Both the position numbers and the translations under genes were made by a program. 64,000 bases of DNA from Odobenus rosmarus divergens (Eukaryota > Chordata > Mammalia > Carnivora > Odobenidae). Shown here piece after piece: positions 23,768-35,464 of the stretch. The stretch is taken from contig NW_004450286.1 in NCBI RefSeq assembly GCF_000321225.1, positions 3,028,681 through 3,092,680 of the forward strand. Reading direction: 5' to 3'. The notes under the pieces were generated by a model that searched no databases, was not told the DNA's origin, and saw only the letters and a program-made list of their open reading frames with translations. Position 1 is the first letter of the stretch. Each line of letters opens with the position of its first letter.

Positions 23768-23939
23768 AGAAGTATCAGAATCTTTTATCCATCTGTGAAT
23801 CAAATTCATACAAAAAGAAATGAAATGTCTTAGCATAATTCTGTTCTATTTTGATATTGTGAGTAAAGTTCCTAATCAAAAATCTATTTTGAAATCTCAT
23901 CTCCAGGTAACATATTCTTCTTTTAAAAATTTATTTATT

Positions 23940-24215
23940 TAAAAATGTATTTATTTTTAGTTGTGATAAAATTTACCATCTTAACCATTTCTAATTGTAT
24001 AGCTTTGGGGAGTTAAGTACATTCATGTTGCGCAATCACCTTCCATCTTCAGAACTTTTTTCATCTTGCAAAACTGAAACTCTGGACCCATTAAACAACA
24101 ACTCCCCATTCCCCTTTACATCCAGCCCCTGGCAACCATTTTACTTTCTGTTCCTATAAATTTGACCACTTACAGTTCCCGGTAACCTATTATGAACATT
24201 CAAAATTTTTTGTGT
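23940..24215 (-). repeat. Old L1-type LINE fragment, reverse orientation
   Basis: 'gtgataaaatttaccatcttaacc', 'gttgcgcaatcaccttcc' and 'ccagcccctggcaaccattttactttctg' are the reverse of the common L1M 3' UTR. Confidence 0.75.
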
Positions 24216-24725
24216 GTTTTTAAAGAAAGCTTAGGGGTAAATTCCTTCATTGTTCATTTCTGATCAGTCTCTAGAATGTATGGGTTCTCCTTTGAAGGTC
24301 CACATTAAGCTAGTTCTAGGTCCTTGGAGTTTGTAGAGTTGTGAAATGACTCATACTTCAGCATGGAGGCAGGGGCCTCCAGTCTGTGATGTGATTTATG
24401 GTTGGATCTTCTAGCTTGCCAGTGCCCAGGACACTTCTGCAAAGGATGGCAAGAAAGAGTGAGTGGCATGCCTTTCATGTCTCACCTCCTTTCATGTCTT
24501 ACATCTTTACACAGTTACTAGCCACTTATTTTTTTGTTTTCTTTGAACGTGCTAAAGAGCAAGCCCCAATAAAATTATTTTAGGTTAGCACAATTTATAT
24601 ATCGCAAGGGAAATTTTATTTGTGATAAAATACTGCTGGCTATATTTTTATAGCATGATTTTGTCAAGAGTTCTAAGACATTTTATAACACTTGAAAGCA
24701 AATACAGTGAACTACAGCAAGGCTG
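24216..24725. other. Intergenic sequence, nothing recognised
   Basis: The 61-codon plus frame at 24398-24583 shows no domain. Confidence 0.4.
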
Positions 24726-24741
24726 AAAGCAGTTTCCTAAT

Positions 24742-24934
24742 TTTTTTTTTTAAAGACTTTATTTATTTAACAGAGAGAGACAGTGAGAACAGGAACACAA
24801 GCAGGAGGAGTGGGAGAGGGAGAAGCAGGCTTCCTGCTGAGCAGGGAGCCCGATGCGGGGCTTGATCCCAGGACCCTGGGATCACGACCTGAGCTGAAGG
24901 CAGACGCTCGACGACTGAGCCACTCAGGTGCCCC
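24742..24934 (-). mobile_element. Can-SINE, CCCACTCCCCCTG subtype
   Basis: TSD agcagtttcctaatt on both sides (left copy near 24728, right copy near 24935). Confidence 0.95.
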
Positions 24935-24993
24935 AGCAGTTTCCTAATTCTTTTAAGTACAAGGACACATTAAAAAATGTTGTGGATCTCTTG

Positions 24994-25199
24994 GGGTGCC
25001 TGGGTGGCTCAGTCGGTTAAGCAGACGACTGTTGGTTTTGGCTCAGGTCATGATCTCTGGATTGTGAGATAGAGCCTGTGTGGGGCTCCACGCTCAGCAT
25101 GGAGTCTGCTTGTCTTTCTCTTGTCTTTCTCTCTCCCCCTCTGCTCCTCTTCCTTCTCTCACTCTCAAATAAGTAAAAATCTTTAAAAAAAGAAAAAGG
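24994..25199 (+). mobile_element. Can-SINE (older)
   Basis: Head ggggtgcctgggtggctcag, CT-rich middle, tail 'aaataagtaaaaatctttaaaaaaa'. The 100-codon minus frame at 25017-25319 is mostly its complement. Confidence 0.92.
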
Positions 25200-25349
25200 G
25201 CTAAAAAAGAATTTTATGTTATAGGGAACACATGGAGGCATCAGCAGAGCACCTCTAACACTCTGTAAATTAAAATAGAAAATCAACATACAATGACTAA
25301 TCTTTGTAAATTTAGGCACCTTAAGAAAAGAACAACTATCATTCCAATA

Positions 25350-25610
25350 TATTTATAAGGATGTTCAAAAAGAACTGTTTGTAATAGCAAAAAATTAAAA
25401 ACAGCATACATTTTTTAACATGGAAAGATAATTATGATATATAAAATTTAAAAAAAAAACAGTTTCCAAAACAGTGTTTATAATATGCCTCTGTTTTATT
25501 TTTTAAAGTTCTGGAGTAAAATATTCCTGAATGTTAAATGGTTATATCTAAGTAGTGGAATTATGGGGGATTTTTCTCTCACATTTTTCCTTAGCTGTAC
25601 TTTTTAAATA
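25350..25610 (+). repeat. Old L1-type LINE 3' UTR fragment
   Basis: 'gaactgtttgtaatagcaaaaaattaaaaacag' and 'tctaagtagtggaattatgggggat' follow the L1M 3' UTR order. Confidence 0.6.
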
Positions 25611-25626
25611 CTTCTGTTAAGCATGT

Positions 25627-25700
25627 ATTATATATATAACATATATAATATATATTTAAGCATGTATATATAATATATATTATTAAATATATTTATAAAG
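25627..25700. repeat. (TA)n-rich simple repeat
   Basis: Alternating T/A sequence, with 'aagcatgtat' occurring twice (about 25619 and 25660), so the block looks like a short tandem duplication. Confidence 0.8.
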
Positions 25701-26080
25701 AGAAAAATAATAAAAATCTCCCCTCTAGGCACAAAGAAAAAAGCTCCAAGGACACCAGAAGAAAAAAAAGAGAGCAAAATTTGGTTATTGCCTAATTGGT
25801 GTTATCTATCAAATATATGTGTGTATACAATTATAAATATGTCTCTACATTTTATCTGTATTTACATCTATATCTGAGGAAGTAATCAGAATGACAAGTA
25901 GGAAGGGGAAATCAAAGAAGAAAGAATCAGCAGTGTTCATCCAAGAGAGCCCTATCTGCTGATGACAGTGGTGCTGGGAGCCCCAGGCCAACACTGCCAA
26001 ATGCCATGGCCAATTCCCTGCCTCACTCCAAACTGTGCTCACGCAGCAGCATTCTGATTTCAGTTTAGTTGTTTGTTGGT
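25701..26080. other. Intergenic sequence, nothing recognised
   Basis: The 65-codon minus frame at 25845-26042 has no domain. Confidence 0.4.
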
Positions 26081-26273
26081 TTTTTTTTAAGATTTCATTT
26101 ATTTATTTGACAGAGAGAGACAGTGAGAGCAGGAACACAAGCAGGGGGAGTGGGAGAGGGAGAAGCAGGCTTCCCACTGAGCAGGGAGCCCCATGTGGGC
26201 CTCAATCCCAGGACCCCGGGATCATGACCTGAGCCGAAGGCAGACGCCCAACGACTGAGCCACCCAGGTGCCC
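26081..26273 (-). mobile_element. Can-SINE, CCCACTCCCCCTG subtype
   Basis: Complete minus-orientation copy with poly-T left and head aggtgcccc right. The TSD is not clear. Confidence 0.95.
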
Positions 26274-26996
26274 CAATTGAGTTATTTTTTAAGTAGATTT
26301 CCTTACAGAGAAAAAATAAGTTGATAGGAGAATATGACATTTGATTTGCTATAAAACAATTTTTCTCATTGTAAATTAACAAACTGGAATTGTGGATGCT
26401 GTATTACTTTTGTGGGAGTTTGGTTAATATAAGTACTTTGCTAAAGGACTGGATCACTATAAGAAATTCTGAAAAACAAATTAGGTTTCTGAGCTTGGAC
26501 AGCTGAAGATCAAGTGATAGAACCTGATGATTTTATTAAGGCAATTACAAGCTGCAAGATCTTAGGACAACCAACTGGACTTCCCTAAGAAGCAATCCTA
26601 TAATTCAGTGTGTGACCTTTAGCATGAAATAAATACAGGGCAGGAGTGTCTTGGAGACCTTGACATAAGATATTTCCACAGTATGAACAATGGGGATGGC
26701 ATTTTAGCTATGATCCAGCATATCATTCTCAGTCTGGAGTTGTAGATAAATTGAGGATCAGAGAAAGCAAGTCAGTTATCCAAGATTGCAGTTGATAGCA
26801 GCCTAAACTTGGAATTACAATTGGTACCTCCTAGTCCAGCATATGAAACTGTTTTCCACAGCCCTTATGAAATAATATTATGACTGTAAAATGCTCACAG
26901 CTGTAAAATGCTCCCTTCCTTGTTTCAGTAAGCATTTATTGAGTAACTAATATGCTTAAAGCACTCTGCTAGGGTAAGAGTTTCTTCAAATCTGCT
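26274..26996. other. Intergenic sequence, nothing firmly recognised
   Basis: The end (about 26930-26980, 'agcatttattgagtaactaatatgc') resembles the start of the ancient family at 6820. Confidence 0.4.
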
Positions 26997-27007
26997 ATGT
27001 ATGGTTT

Positions 27008-27203
27008 TTTTTTTTTAAGATTTTATTTATTTATTTGACAGAGAGAGAGATAGTGAGAGCAGGCACACAAGCAGGGGGAGTGGGAGAGGGAGAAGCAGGC
27101 TTCCTGGCGAGCAGGGAGCCCAATATGGGACTCGATCCCAGGATCCTGGGACCATGACCTGAGCCGAAGGCAGACGCTTAATGACTGAGCCACCCAAGCG
27201 CCC
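27008..27203 (-). mobile_element. Can-SINE, CCCACTCCCCCTG subtype
   Basis: TSD approximately tgtatggttt / tgtatgttta (left about 26998, right 27204). Confidence 0.94.
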
Positions 27204-27694
27204 TGTATGTTTAATGAGTAAATGTTTGACATTGAAAGTGGAGTAGAGGAAAATACGGCTATTTTCTAAGAATCTAATACCTGCCAGGCAGTGTTCTAGA
27301 CATGCTACATCTTACTTCATTTATTGTTTACTAAGCCTTAGGATGTACCATCTAATGATGTCGTGAATGGATGCACTTTGTCCCATCAGGTTATATCCAA
27401 GATTATCATTAAATAAAAATGATAAATTACTGACAAACATTTATGAATCACATAATTATATATAGCACTGAAGTGCCACTATAACTGAATAATCTTAGAG
27501 TAATGGGTTATAAATGCTCAGTCTAAATGGAGACTGGAGGCAATGCCAACTCTCTTTTAGGATGAACCAACAGTTAATACTCCCAATGGAAGAGGTTTCT
27601 CTTCTTTGTAGCTACACATTTAAACATTACTTCCCCCCACCAAAAAAACTTATAGAAGATTGCATATTTTATAATTGCATAATGAGCAGGCAAA
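27204..27694. other. Intergenic sequence with a probable diverged MIR
   Basis: 'tgccaggcagtgttctagacatgctacatc' near 27282 hints at a reverse MIR. The rest is unassigned. Confidence 0.4.
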
Positions 27695-27985
27695 TCAATA
27701 GAAACAGAAAGTAGATCCATGGTTACCTAGGGCTGTTGGGGAGGGAAGTGTTGGATGAAAAGAGGAGTGACTGCTTTTGAGTATGGGTTGGGTTTTGGGT
27801 TGGTTGGTTTTTTTTTTTTGTTTTGGGGGGTTTTGGTGTGGGGAGGTGACAAAATGTTCTAAAATTGATTGTGGCAATAGTTGCAAAACTCTGTAAGTAT
27901 ACTAAAAGCCACTGAATTGTACACTTTAAATAAGTTAATTGTATTGTATGTGAATTATGTCTCAATACAGTTGTAATTTTTAAGT
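27695..27985 (+). repeat. Old L1-type LINE 3' end
   Basis: 'agatccatggttacctagggctgttgggg' begins the 3' UTR, and 'gccactgaattgtacactttaaataag' ends it. A G/T-rich tract (about 27783-27845) interrupts it. Minus frames at 27695-28073 are shadows. Confidence 0.78.
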
Positions 27986-29188
27986 AGTTCTGAATTTCTG
28001 CTGTCCGATTGCACAGTCCCTTCCGATCAACTTTGTGAGACACCCTCTTAATAGCACTGGAGGTTTTTACCATTAATGAGTTGTAACTTCAAAAGGCAAT
28101 AGATAATATGAAATCTTCAGAAACCAGGAACTTACAGAAACCGTGGAGAGTGATAGGTGAAAACCCCCACTGGGAATAACATATGTGCATCATAAAATAA
28201 ATCGCTGATCTCTTGTTATGAAATAACAACACTGAGAAAATCCTGGCCCCCTCCAGAATTCTGTTGTCTGCCCTCAGCCAGCTCAACTACTCTGTACTTC
28301 ATCTGTGAAAAATGCATGCTGTTGCCCACTGAGTCCTATTTGTGTTACCTCTAATCTTTCCTTTTTGGCCCTACAGTATCTCAACCATTTTTTTTATGCC
28401 ACTGGGAGGTATCTTTCCCGCATTCCTCTTCCACGTGGTTTTACAAATTTTCTAGGACAGCCTCCTCCCTTTACTCCAACACTTAACAAAAAACAAAAAC
28501 AAAAAACCTGCATCTACATAACCCAGAAAGCCACAATTCAACAAGGTAAAAAGAGGTGGTTCCGTTGAATACCTTATGGAAGAAGGGTATAAGGAATACT
28601 TTTATTGCTCTCTTAATCATTAGATTCCTAGAGGCACCTCATTAGTAGGCAATGTTAAATCTTTCAAGTGTCTGGACATCCCCTTAAGAAATCTCTTGTT
28701 TTACCTCCCAAGGTGAGTTCCAAGGGAAGGACTTACCTGGCACAAACTGCAGTGGAGCTCCACAAGCTAAGGAGGTTTCCCCCAGGGCTCAGGGCCCTTC
28801 ACCTCACTTGTTGAGGGCAGGGAAAGCTGCTGCGGCTTTCCCTTCCTCGGCTTGCCCATTCTGCTAATTTTAGGCTGCTTCCTCATGCGGCTGCGATGGG
28901 TATCAGAGCATGTGGCTCCCCTCGGAGGAGCTATTTTCTCCTCTGAGTCTTACTTGTTTGTTTCCAACTTCTCTCCCTTCTCCACCTCCCCACCTCTGTG
29001 GGGTTGTGCTATTTCATAGTAAGAAATAAAATATCTTTCAGAATTATGCTTATTCTAATCTGAATTTATTCCTGAATCCAAGGAAACAAGGAAAACTTTT
29101 TTTTATTAGATTTTAATTGTACCTTCCAATAGTCAGATTCCAAATCATATTTATCTAAAAAATCTTTACTGGGTTTTTACTGTGGATA
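27986..29188. other. Intergenic sequence with a GC-richer block at about 28720-28990
   Basis: No exon or known repeat identified. The block at 28720-28990 has clearly higher GC than its surroundings and is followed by 'agaaataaaatatc'. It could be an LTR or a decayed CpG island. Confidence 0.35.
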
Positions 29189-29204
29189 AGATGTTGTCTT
29201 AAGG

Positions 29205-29357
29205 ATGGGTTGAAATAGATGAAGGCGATTAAGAGTACACTTACCTTGATGAGCACAGAGTAATATATAGAATTATTATATACTATACTGTATACCTGAA
29301 ACTAATATAATGTGGTATGTTATACTAGAAATAAAATTTTAAAAAATTATTTAAAAA
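29205..29357 (+). mobile_element. Carnivore L1 3' end, 5' truncated
   Basis: 'actgtatacctgaaactaatataatgtggtatgttatac' plus an AATAAAATTTTAAAAAA tail. TSD agatgttgtcttaagg / agatgttgccttagg flank it (about 29189 and 29358). Confidence 0.82.
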
Positions 29358-29429
29358 GAGATGTTGCCTTAGGTCACAGGGATACAATAATATGCAAAGC
29401 AGATGTGTTATTTCACTAATGTAATCTTG

Positions 29430-29590
29430 ATAACAGATTTATCAAACTTCTATTGCGTTCTGTGCTCTCTCTTAAGACCTAGGAATATAAAAATCATTAA
29501 GGTAGAGTCCCTGTTGTCAAAGAACTTATAAGGTACTTCAATACGCACAGAGATTCAAAGAGGCAGGACTTATAAATTACTGTTGAGATT
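29430..29590 (+). repeat. Ancient repeat fragment (family of 6820-7690)
   Basis: 'atttatcaaacttctattgcgttctg' and 'agagtccctgttgtcaaagaacttataagg' match that family's opening at low identity. Confidence 0.4.
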
Positions 29591-29891
29591 TAGTTTTGAT
29601 GTAATGAATGGATTCACTCATTTGGTTAATCAGTAAAACCGGACTTCAGCTTATTCTATGAACATAGTACTCTGCCTGGCATTGGAAGAAATTAAAAAAA
29701 AAAAGAGCATAATACAGGTCCCTCCCTTAGAAAGATTATAATCTAAACAAAGAACAACTGTTCAATTAACAAATATTTAATGTATATTTATTATATACAT
29801 GATCCATCCTCTTCATTGAGGGCTTCTTAATTATCTTTTTTTCCCCTGGAGACATTGTTTTGAAAGATTTTGTACATTAAATAACAATTTC

Positions 29892-30092
29892 TTTTTTTTT
29901 TTTAACGATTTTATTTATTTTTTTGAGAGAGAGAGAATGAGAGATAGAGAGCACGAGAGGGAAGAGGGTCAGAGGGAGAAGCAGACTCCCTGCCGAGCAG
30001 GGAGCCCGATGTGGGACTCGATCCTGGGACTCCAGGATCATGACCTGAGCCGAAGGCAGTTGCCTAACCAACTGAGCCACCCAGGCGCCCCT
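29892..30092 (-). mobile_element. Can-SINE, GGAGTCC subtype
   Basis: TSD aaataacaatttct at 29879-29892 and 30093-30106. The 74-codon minus frame is SINE-derived. Confidence 0.96.
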
Positions 30093-30184
30093 AAATAACA
30101 ATTTCTAACAATTTATTTCTCATGTTTTATTATTCAAGGATAAGAATTATGCCAACTAGAGCTTCTGACTAATATGAAACAATT

Positions 30185-30770
30185 TATATTTGTTCATTTT
30201 TGGGGATACAAGGGTGAAAAGATCCAAGTTCTGACCTTGAGCCAGCAGTCTAGTGAGGGAGAAGATAGACAGTTGATTATGTTATAAAGTGGCAAGTTCT
30301 ACAAGAGAGGGTGGGGTTCTCCCAATTGTGACAGAGAGGGCAAGTCTTCACAAGGAAAGTACTGCTTGAGCTGAGTCTTGAAAAATGATAATTTCACTAG
30401 GTTAAAGAAACAACATGAAAATGTGCGAAGGTATGAGAGAGAATTTTTCATAGCTCATAAAATAAAGATAAGGTATGATTTGGAGGATGTGGTAGGGATG
30501 AGGTTGCAGAGGAGGTAAGGACTTGATTATATAGGATGTTAAATGCCTAAATGATAAAAAGTTTTAAGAAGATATGATCATTAAATCTACATTTTAGAAA
30601 TATCGCCCCAGTGGTTGTGTGGATGGACCAAAGAGCCAAGAAGACTATCGGTAGTCCACAGGCTATGGCAGAAGTCCAGGCTGGATAATTGGAACTGAGG
30701 TAGTGGTAGGAGGGATGAAAGTTTGAATAATTATGGCCACAAAGCAAAGCAACTACATCTTCATGTGTTA
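30185..30770 (+). repeat. Ancient mammalian interspersed repeat (family of 6820-7690)
   Basis: 'gggcaagtcttcacaaggaaagtac...gagctgagtcttgaaaaatga' and 'gcagaagtccaggctgg' follow the same order as the copy at 6820. The family name is uncertain. Confidence 0.55.
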
Positions 30771-31014
30771 TTGGTATAATCAAACATATTGCTTATTAAC
30801 TTAAAGGATAGAAATATACAAGTGTAGTAGACAAGATGGATATGTTAAGCAGCATCTCAAGGCTCTCCGTTATATCCCCATAAACATTTTGCTATTCCAT
30901 GGAGCCAGACTGGTTGAAGAACCTGAAGAAGCCAATTCTAGGTGGTGAAAACACAGATGATGACTATCAATGTAACAAGACACATCTGAATACATTCAAG
31001 TTAATAAGATTTTC

Positions 31015-31150
31015 TTCAGGTAATGGAGGTGTTAATCTTACTGTGGTAAGAATTTCACAATACATATGTATATCGAATCATTACACTGTACACCTTAAAC
31101 TTACACAATGTTATATGCCAATTCTATTTCAATAACACTGGAAAAAAAGA
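31015..31150 (+). repeat. Old L1-type LINE 3' end
   Basis: 'ggaggtgttaatcttactgtggtaag', 'cactgtacaccttaaacttacac' and 'caataacactggaaaaaaa' are the L1M terminal pattern. Confidence 0.8.
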
Positions 31151-31566
31151 TTTTATTCAACTTGAACAAAAGAAGACTGAACATATCTATTATTTATTTA
31201 CATTTGTGGATAATTGGCCCTGTAGTTTCATGGTCTGGGCATGTCTTCTACGTGAACTTTAAGCCCCCCAATACTTGGAAAGAGGTCCTTAGCACCCTGT
31301 TGAGCAAAAAGTAGGCTACAAAGCTCCAAGATCCATTAGGTAAACTTACATTGACCTCTATGTGTGTACAATATACTTTGGAGTAGGGAAAAATATCAGA
31401 ATGATGTTCAATAAAATGTTTGCCATGTGTATCTCCTAAGGTGGTATTTCTGATGGTTATTTTCTTCTTTGTATCTTACTAAATTGTTTGAATTATTAAC
31501 AATAAACATTAATATTTTAAAATAAAACCTATTTTAATTTTTTAAATGAGAATTTCCCATACTAAA
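31151..31566. other. Intergenic sequence, nothing recognised
   Basis: The 68-codon plus frame at 31108-31314 begins in the L1 tail and has no domain. Confidence 0.4.
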
Positions 31567-31582
31567 CAAATTTAAATTTTAT

Positions 31583-31853
31583 TTTATTTTTTTTAAGATT
31601 TTATTTATTTATTTGAGAGAGAGAATGAGAGATAGAGGGCACGAGAGGGAAGAGGGTCAGAGGGAGAAGCAGACTCCCCGCCAAGCAGGGAGCCCGACGC
31701 GGGACTCGNNNNNNNNNNNNNNNNNNNNNNNNNNNNNNNNNNNNNNNNNNNNNNNNNNAGCAGGGAGCCCGACGCGGGACTCGATCCTGGGACTCCAGGA
31801 TCATGACCTGAGCCGAAGGCAGTCGCTTAACCAACTGAGCCACCCAGGTGCCC
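31583..31853 (-). mobile_element. Can-SINE, GGAGTCC subtype, interrupted by an assembly gap
   Basis: Flanked by aaatttaaatttta (about 31568 and 31856). The element holds 50 Ns. Without the Ns and one copy of the repeated 25-bp edge, its length is normal for this subtype. Confidence 0.93.
31709..31758. other. Assembly gap (50 N)
   Basis: Exactly 50 Ns, a conventional placeholder length. The 25 bases before it (31684-31708) equal the 25 after it (31759-31783). Confidence 0.99.
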
Positions 31854-31869
31854 ACAAATTTAAATTTTA

Positions 31870-33000
31870 AACAGAAGAGTTTTTACACTAAATAAACCAT
31901 CTTACCCAGTCTATTTGTAACTAAGTTAGAGAAGGATAAGACATTTTACCCCTACCATAGATTAATTTATTGTGTAATCAGATTCTCTGATCATGCAGGA
32001 CCTTACATTTTAAAAAGATGTTTTCCACACTAAGAGCAAGTTTAACATTCAACATTCCACAGGATTTCTATTTCACTGTCAACACTATCAGAACTTGCGA
32101 ATGGGAGCAGTTTGATTGAAACTGAACAGATGAGGTTATTTGTTGAAAGTGAACAGTACACAACACTTCAACTTTTCATATCCCTATGTTTATGAAGAGT
32201 AATTTCTCTCTCCCTTTTTAAAAAGGTAAAAAACAGAGGCTTGAACTGCATGACATTCCTCTTGGACAAACATTTCTGTCATTTTAATATGGTTAAACTG
32301 TATTTAGGCAATGTGGAGGTGGCAACTATAATTTGTCTTCTAGGAACACTCTGTCCTTGCTAGTCACTACTACTCAACTGTTCCTTCAGGCTGTAAGATC
32401 TTACATTGAGACTATAAGAATAAATTTTAAAACTCTATTGAAAATCTGTCCATAAAAATGTCTGTTTTATTTATTTCTGGATCCCGGTTATTACTTTTTT
32501 ATTTTTCAAAAAAAAACCCATGAGTAGCAAGCAGTACACATTTTTTAATAATTTGCAATCAATAAGTGTAAAATTTATCTGTATGCTGAAGGCAACTAAT
32601 GGTTGGTCCTAGAGCATATGAGTTGTATGCATGTGTTGAGGGGGACTTTATTTTTTTTTTTTGAGGGGGAGTTTAAAAAGCTTTTCCATCTCCTTAATTT
32701 TGCAGTCCTCTGTGCTGCCTTCATAAGATTTTTAATGCATAAGTAAGAATCTGAAATATGTTGTCCGTTCCCCTTATAAAGAGTGATGATTGATTAGGTT
32801 ATACAGCAAGGCTGTTTCTTTTATACCATTACTTTGGAAGTTATTAATAAAGGATTCAATAGATGAAGATAAACATGCTGCAGCTGTTTAAAGAAGTAGT
32901 ACTGTTAATTGGACAAAGACCTGTAGTTATAGTCTTAGTCCTGATTCTGTTTGAGGGCAGTGAGACATGTCATTTAAATAATACTCTTATAAAAAATATA
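31870..33000. other. Intergenic sequence, nothing recognised
   Basis: About 1.1 kb of AT-rich, repeat-poor DNA. Confidence 0.4.
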
Positions 33001-33459
33001 ACACCCAGTGCTCCACGCAGAACATGTCCTCTTTAATACCCATCACCAGGCTAACCCATCCCCCCACCCCCCTCCCCTCTAGAACCCTGTTTGTTTTTCA
33101 GAGTCCATCGTCTCTCATGGTTCGTCTCCCCATCTAATTTACCCCCCTTCATTCTTCCCCTCCTGCTATCTTCTTTTTTTTTCTTAACATATATTGCATT
33201 ATTTGTTTCATAGGTACAGATCTGTGATTCAACAGTCTTGCACAATTCACAGCGCTCACCATAGCACATACCCTCCCCAATGTCTATCACCCAGCCACCC
33301 CATCCCTCCCACCCCCCACCACTCCAGCAACCCTCAGTTTGTTTCCTGGGATTAAGAATTCCTCCTATCAGTGAGGTCATATGATACATGTCTTTCTCTG
33401 ATTGACTTATTTCACTCAGCATAACACCCCAGTTCTATCCACATCGTTGCAAATGGCAA
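33001..33459 (-). mobile_element. Carnivore L1 3' UTR segment, inverted
   Basis: Reading on the minus strand gives 'ctgagtgaaataagtcaatcagag' through 'atagcaggaggggaagaatgaagg' to 'ggagcactgggtgt'. The A-tail is missing because this arm stops before the L1 terminus. The 123-codon minus frame at 33051-33422 is non-coding L1 UTR. Confidence 0.88.
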
Positions 33460-33460
33460 G

Positions 33461-33605
33461 CCTGGTGATGGGTATTAAAGAGGGCACGTTCTGCATGGAG
33501 CACTGGGTGTTATGCACAAACAATGAATCATGGAACACTACATCACAAACTAATGATGTAATGTATGGTGATTAACATAACAATAAAAATTTTAAAGAAA
33601 AAAAG
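33461..33605 (+). mobile_element. Carnivore L1 3' end
   Basis: 'cctggtgatgggtattaaag' through 'ggagcactgggtgttatgc' to 'gtgattaacataacaataaaaa' and an A-rich tail. It directly abuts the inverted segment. Confidence 0.9.
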
Positions 33606-33880
33606 GATAGCAGGAGGGGAAGAATGAAGGGGGGTAAATCAGAGTGGGAGACGAACCATGAGAGATGATGGACTCTGAGAAACAAACTGAGGGTTCTAGA
33701 GGGGAGAGGGGTGGGGGGATGGGTTGGCCTGGTGGTGGGTATTAAGGAGGGCACGTTCTGCATGGAGCACTGGGAGTTATGCGCAAACAATGAATCATGG
33801 AGCACTACATCAAAAACAAATGATGTAATGTATGGTGATTAACATAACATAATAATAAAAAAAGAATATTAAAAAAATAA
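33606..33880 (+). mobile_element. Second carnivore L1 3' end
   Basis: Starts at 'gatagcaggaggggaagaatg' immediately after the A-tail of the previous element and ends in 'aataataaaaaaagaatattaaaaaaa'. It is the reverse complement of about 33001-33170 over its first about 175 bp. Confidence 0.9.
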
Positions 33881-33945
33881 ATATGTGTATATGTATGTGT
33901 GTACATATGTGTGTGTTTCTGTATACATATATATATAATCTCGTC
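33881..33945. repeat. (TG)n/(TA)n microsatellite
   Basis: Alternating purine/pyrimidine tract with tgtgtgt and tatatata parts, next to the L1 A-tail. Confidence 0.8.
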
Positions 33946-35011
33946 CTTTGACTTGATGGCTATATTAATGATTTAGCTTGATGTGGGACCTGGGACAAGG
34001 GACAAAATGAAGCAAATTTCCCAGATTTCATATTTCTAACAGCTAAATTAGAAATTTCCAACCTCAAACATCTTTATAAGACTCTATGAAATCAGTAGCA
34101 ACAAAATAATTCAATTTGCTACCCAACAGTTTGACTGTTAAGCTCTAATAGTTGAGATTCTTCCTCTTTATTGCTATTTTAATAATTTTTTTTTAAAGAA
34201 AACACAGACTTAAAAGATTCGTAGAAGTATAGATCCCATACTTTACACTTTATTGCTTCGGTAATGTTCATTATTAGTTGGACTCATAGAATCCTTATCT
34301 TATGATTGCTGTGGGTAAAATTAAAGTATAACTTATCACACAGTTAGGACTTTGTTTAACAATTTTTATTCTTTGCCACCACAGACACACAAAAAACCCC
34401 AGAGTGTTTTGAGAACTTTCTCTGATTAGAAAGTGTAGTAACTAGAGTAATCGCACTATAATTTCAAAGGCATGGACACATCCCCACATACTGGTCAAGG
34501 ACCACATTACATGTGATTTTTTAGGCTTTTGCCTATTGGAATGCCAGTTGAATTCCTGTAATTAGGGGATGAAAAGTAAACACAAAGAAATTATAGAGAG
34601 TTATAAAAAGAGAGCATTTAAAAATGTTTCAGGTATTCATAATATGAGCATTCACTACTGTTTCACATTAGGATACTGAGAAAAAAATTGAAGCCCAACC
34701 CAAATGTACATTTGGAGCGGCAAAAGAGGTTAGCATAATTGCAAGAATGACATTGAGATTCTATAATATTCAGAATTATTACTCTTTATGTTGTAGATTA
34801 AAAGGCATATTATCATTACATATAATATTACCAATAAAATTGTTTTGCTAGCATCTATTAAAAAGAAGGAACAATATTTTCTTCTGTGATTTCTCATTTG
34901 TGTGGCAGAAGAGAGTTTTTTCTCCCATTTCACCCACTTTGGGCTAGGCCCATACACACCTAGAATAACAGAAGAAAGACATTTATAATGCAATTCAAAA
35001 GAAAAAAAACC
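33946..35011. other. Intergenic sequence, nothing recognised
   Basis: AT-rich. The 87-codon minus frame at 34730-34993 has no recognisable domain. Confidence 0.4.
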
Positions 35012-35402
35012 TCTTATGGGCTGAATTGGGTCCTCCCAAATTCATATGCTGAAGTCCTAACCCCCAGTACCTCAGAATATGACCATATTTGGAGATAGGG
35101 CTTTAAAGAAGTAATTAAAGTAAACTGAGGTTAAATGGGTGAGCACCAACCCAATAGGACCAGTGTCTTTATAAGGAGACCAGGACACAGAGAACACATG
35201 GACCAAGCAAGCAATGGCCATATGATCACCCAGGAAGAAGGAGGCCATCTGCAAACCAAGGAGAGGCCTCAGAAGAAACCAAATTTGCCAACACCTTGAT
35301 GTCTGACTTCTAGCCTCCAGAATTTAGAGAAAATAATTTTCTGTTCTTTGTGGCACCTAGTCTGTGGTATTTTGTTATGGCAGCCCTACCAAATGAATAC
35401 AG
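35012..35402 (+). mobile_element. MaLR (MLT/MST-type) solo LTR
   Basis: 'atgggctgaattgggtcctccc' and 'ttcatatgctgaagtcctaacccc' open it. 'gcctccagaatttagagaaaataattttctg' and 'tggtattttgttatggcagcccta' close it. No internal viral genes are next to it. Confidence 0.88.
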
Positions 35403-35464
35403 AAACACATTCTTGATTTTTTAAACTTAAGGTCAAAACAAAACACAATTTCTCCTAGTTAAAA

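Noticed and set aside
27723..28073. 116-codon minus-strand frame
   Set aside because: It is mostly complement of an old L1 3' end and of a G/T-rich tract.
33051..33422. 123-codon minus-strand frame
   Set aside because: It lies fully within the L1 3' UTR, which is non-coding.
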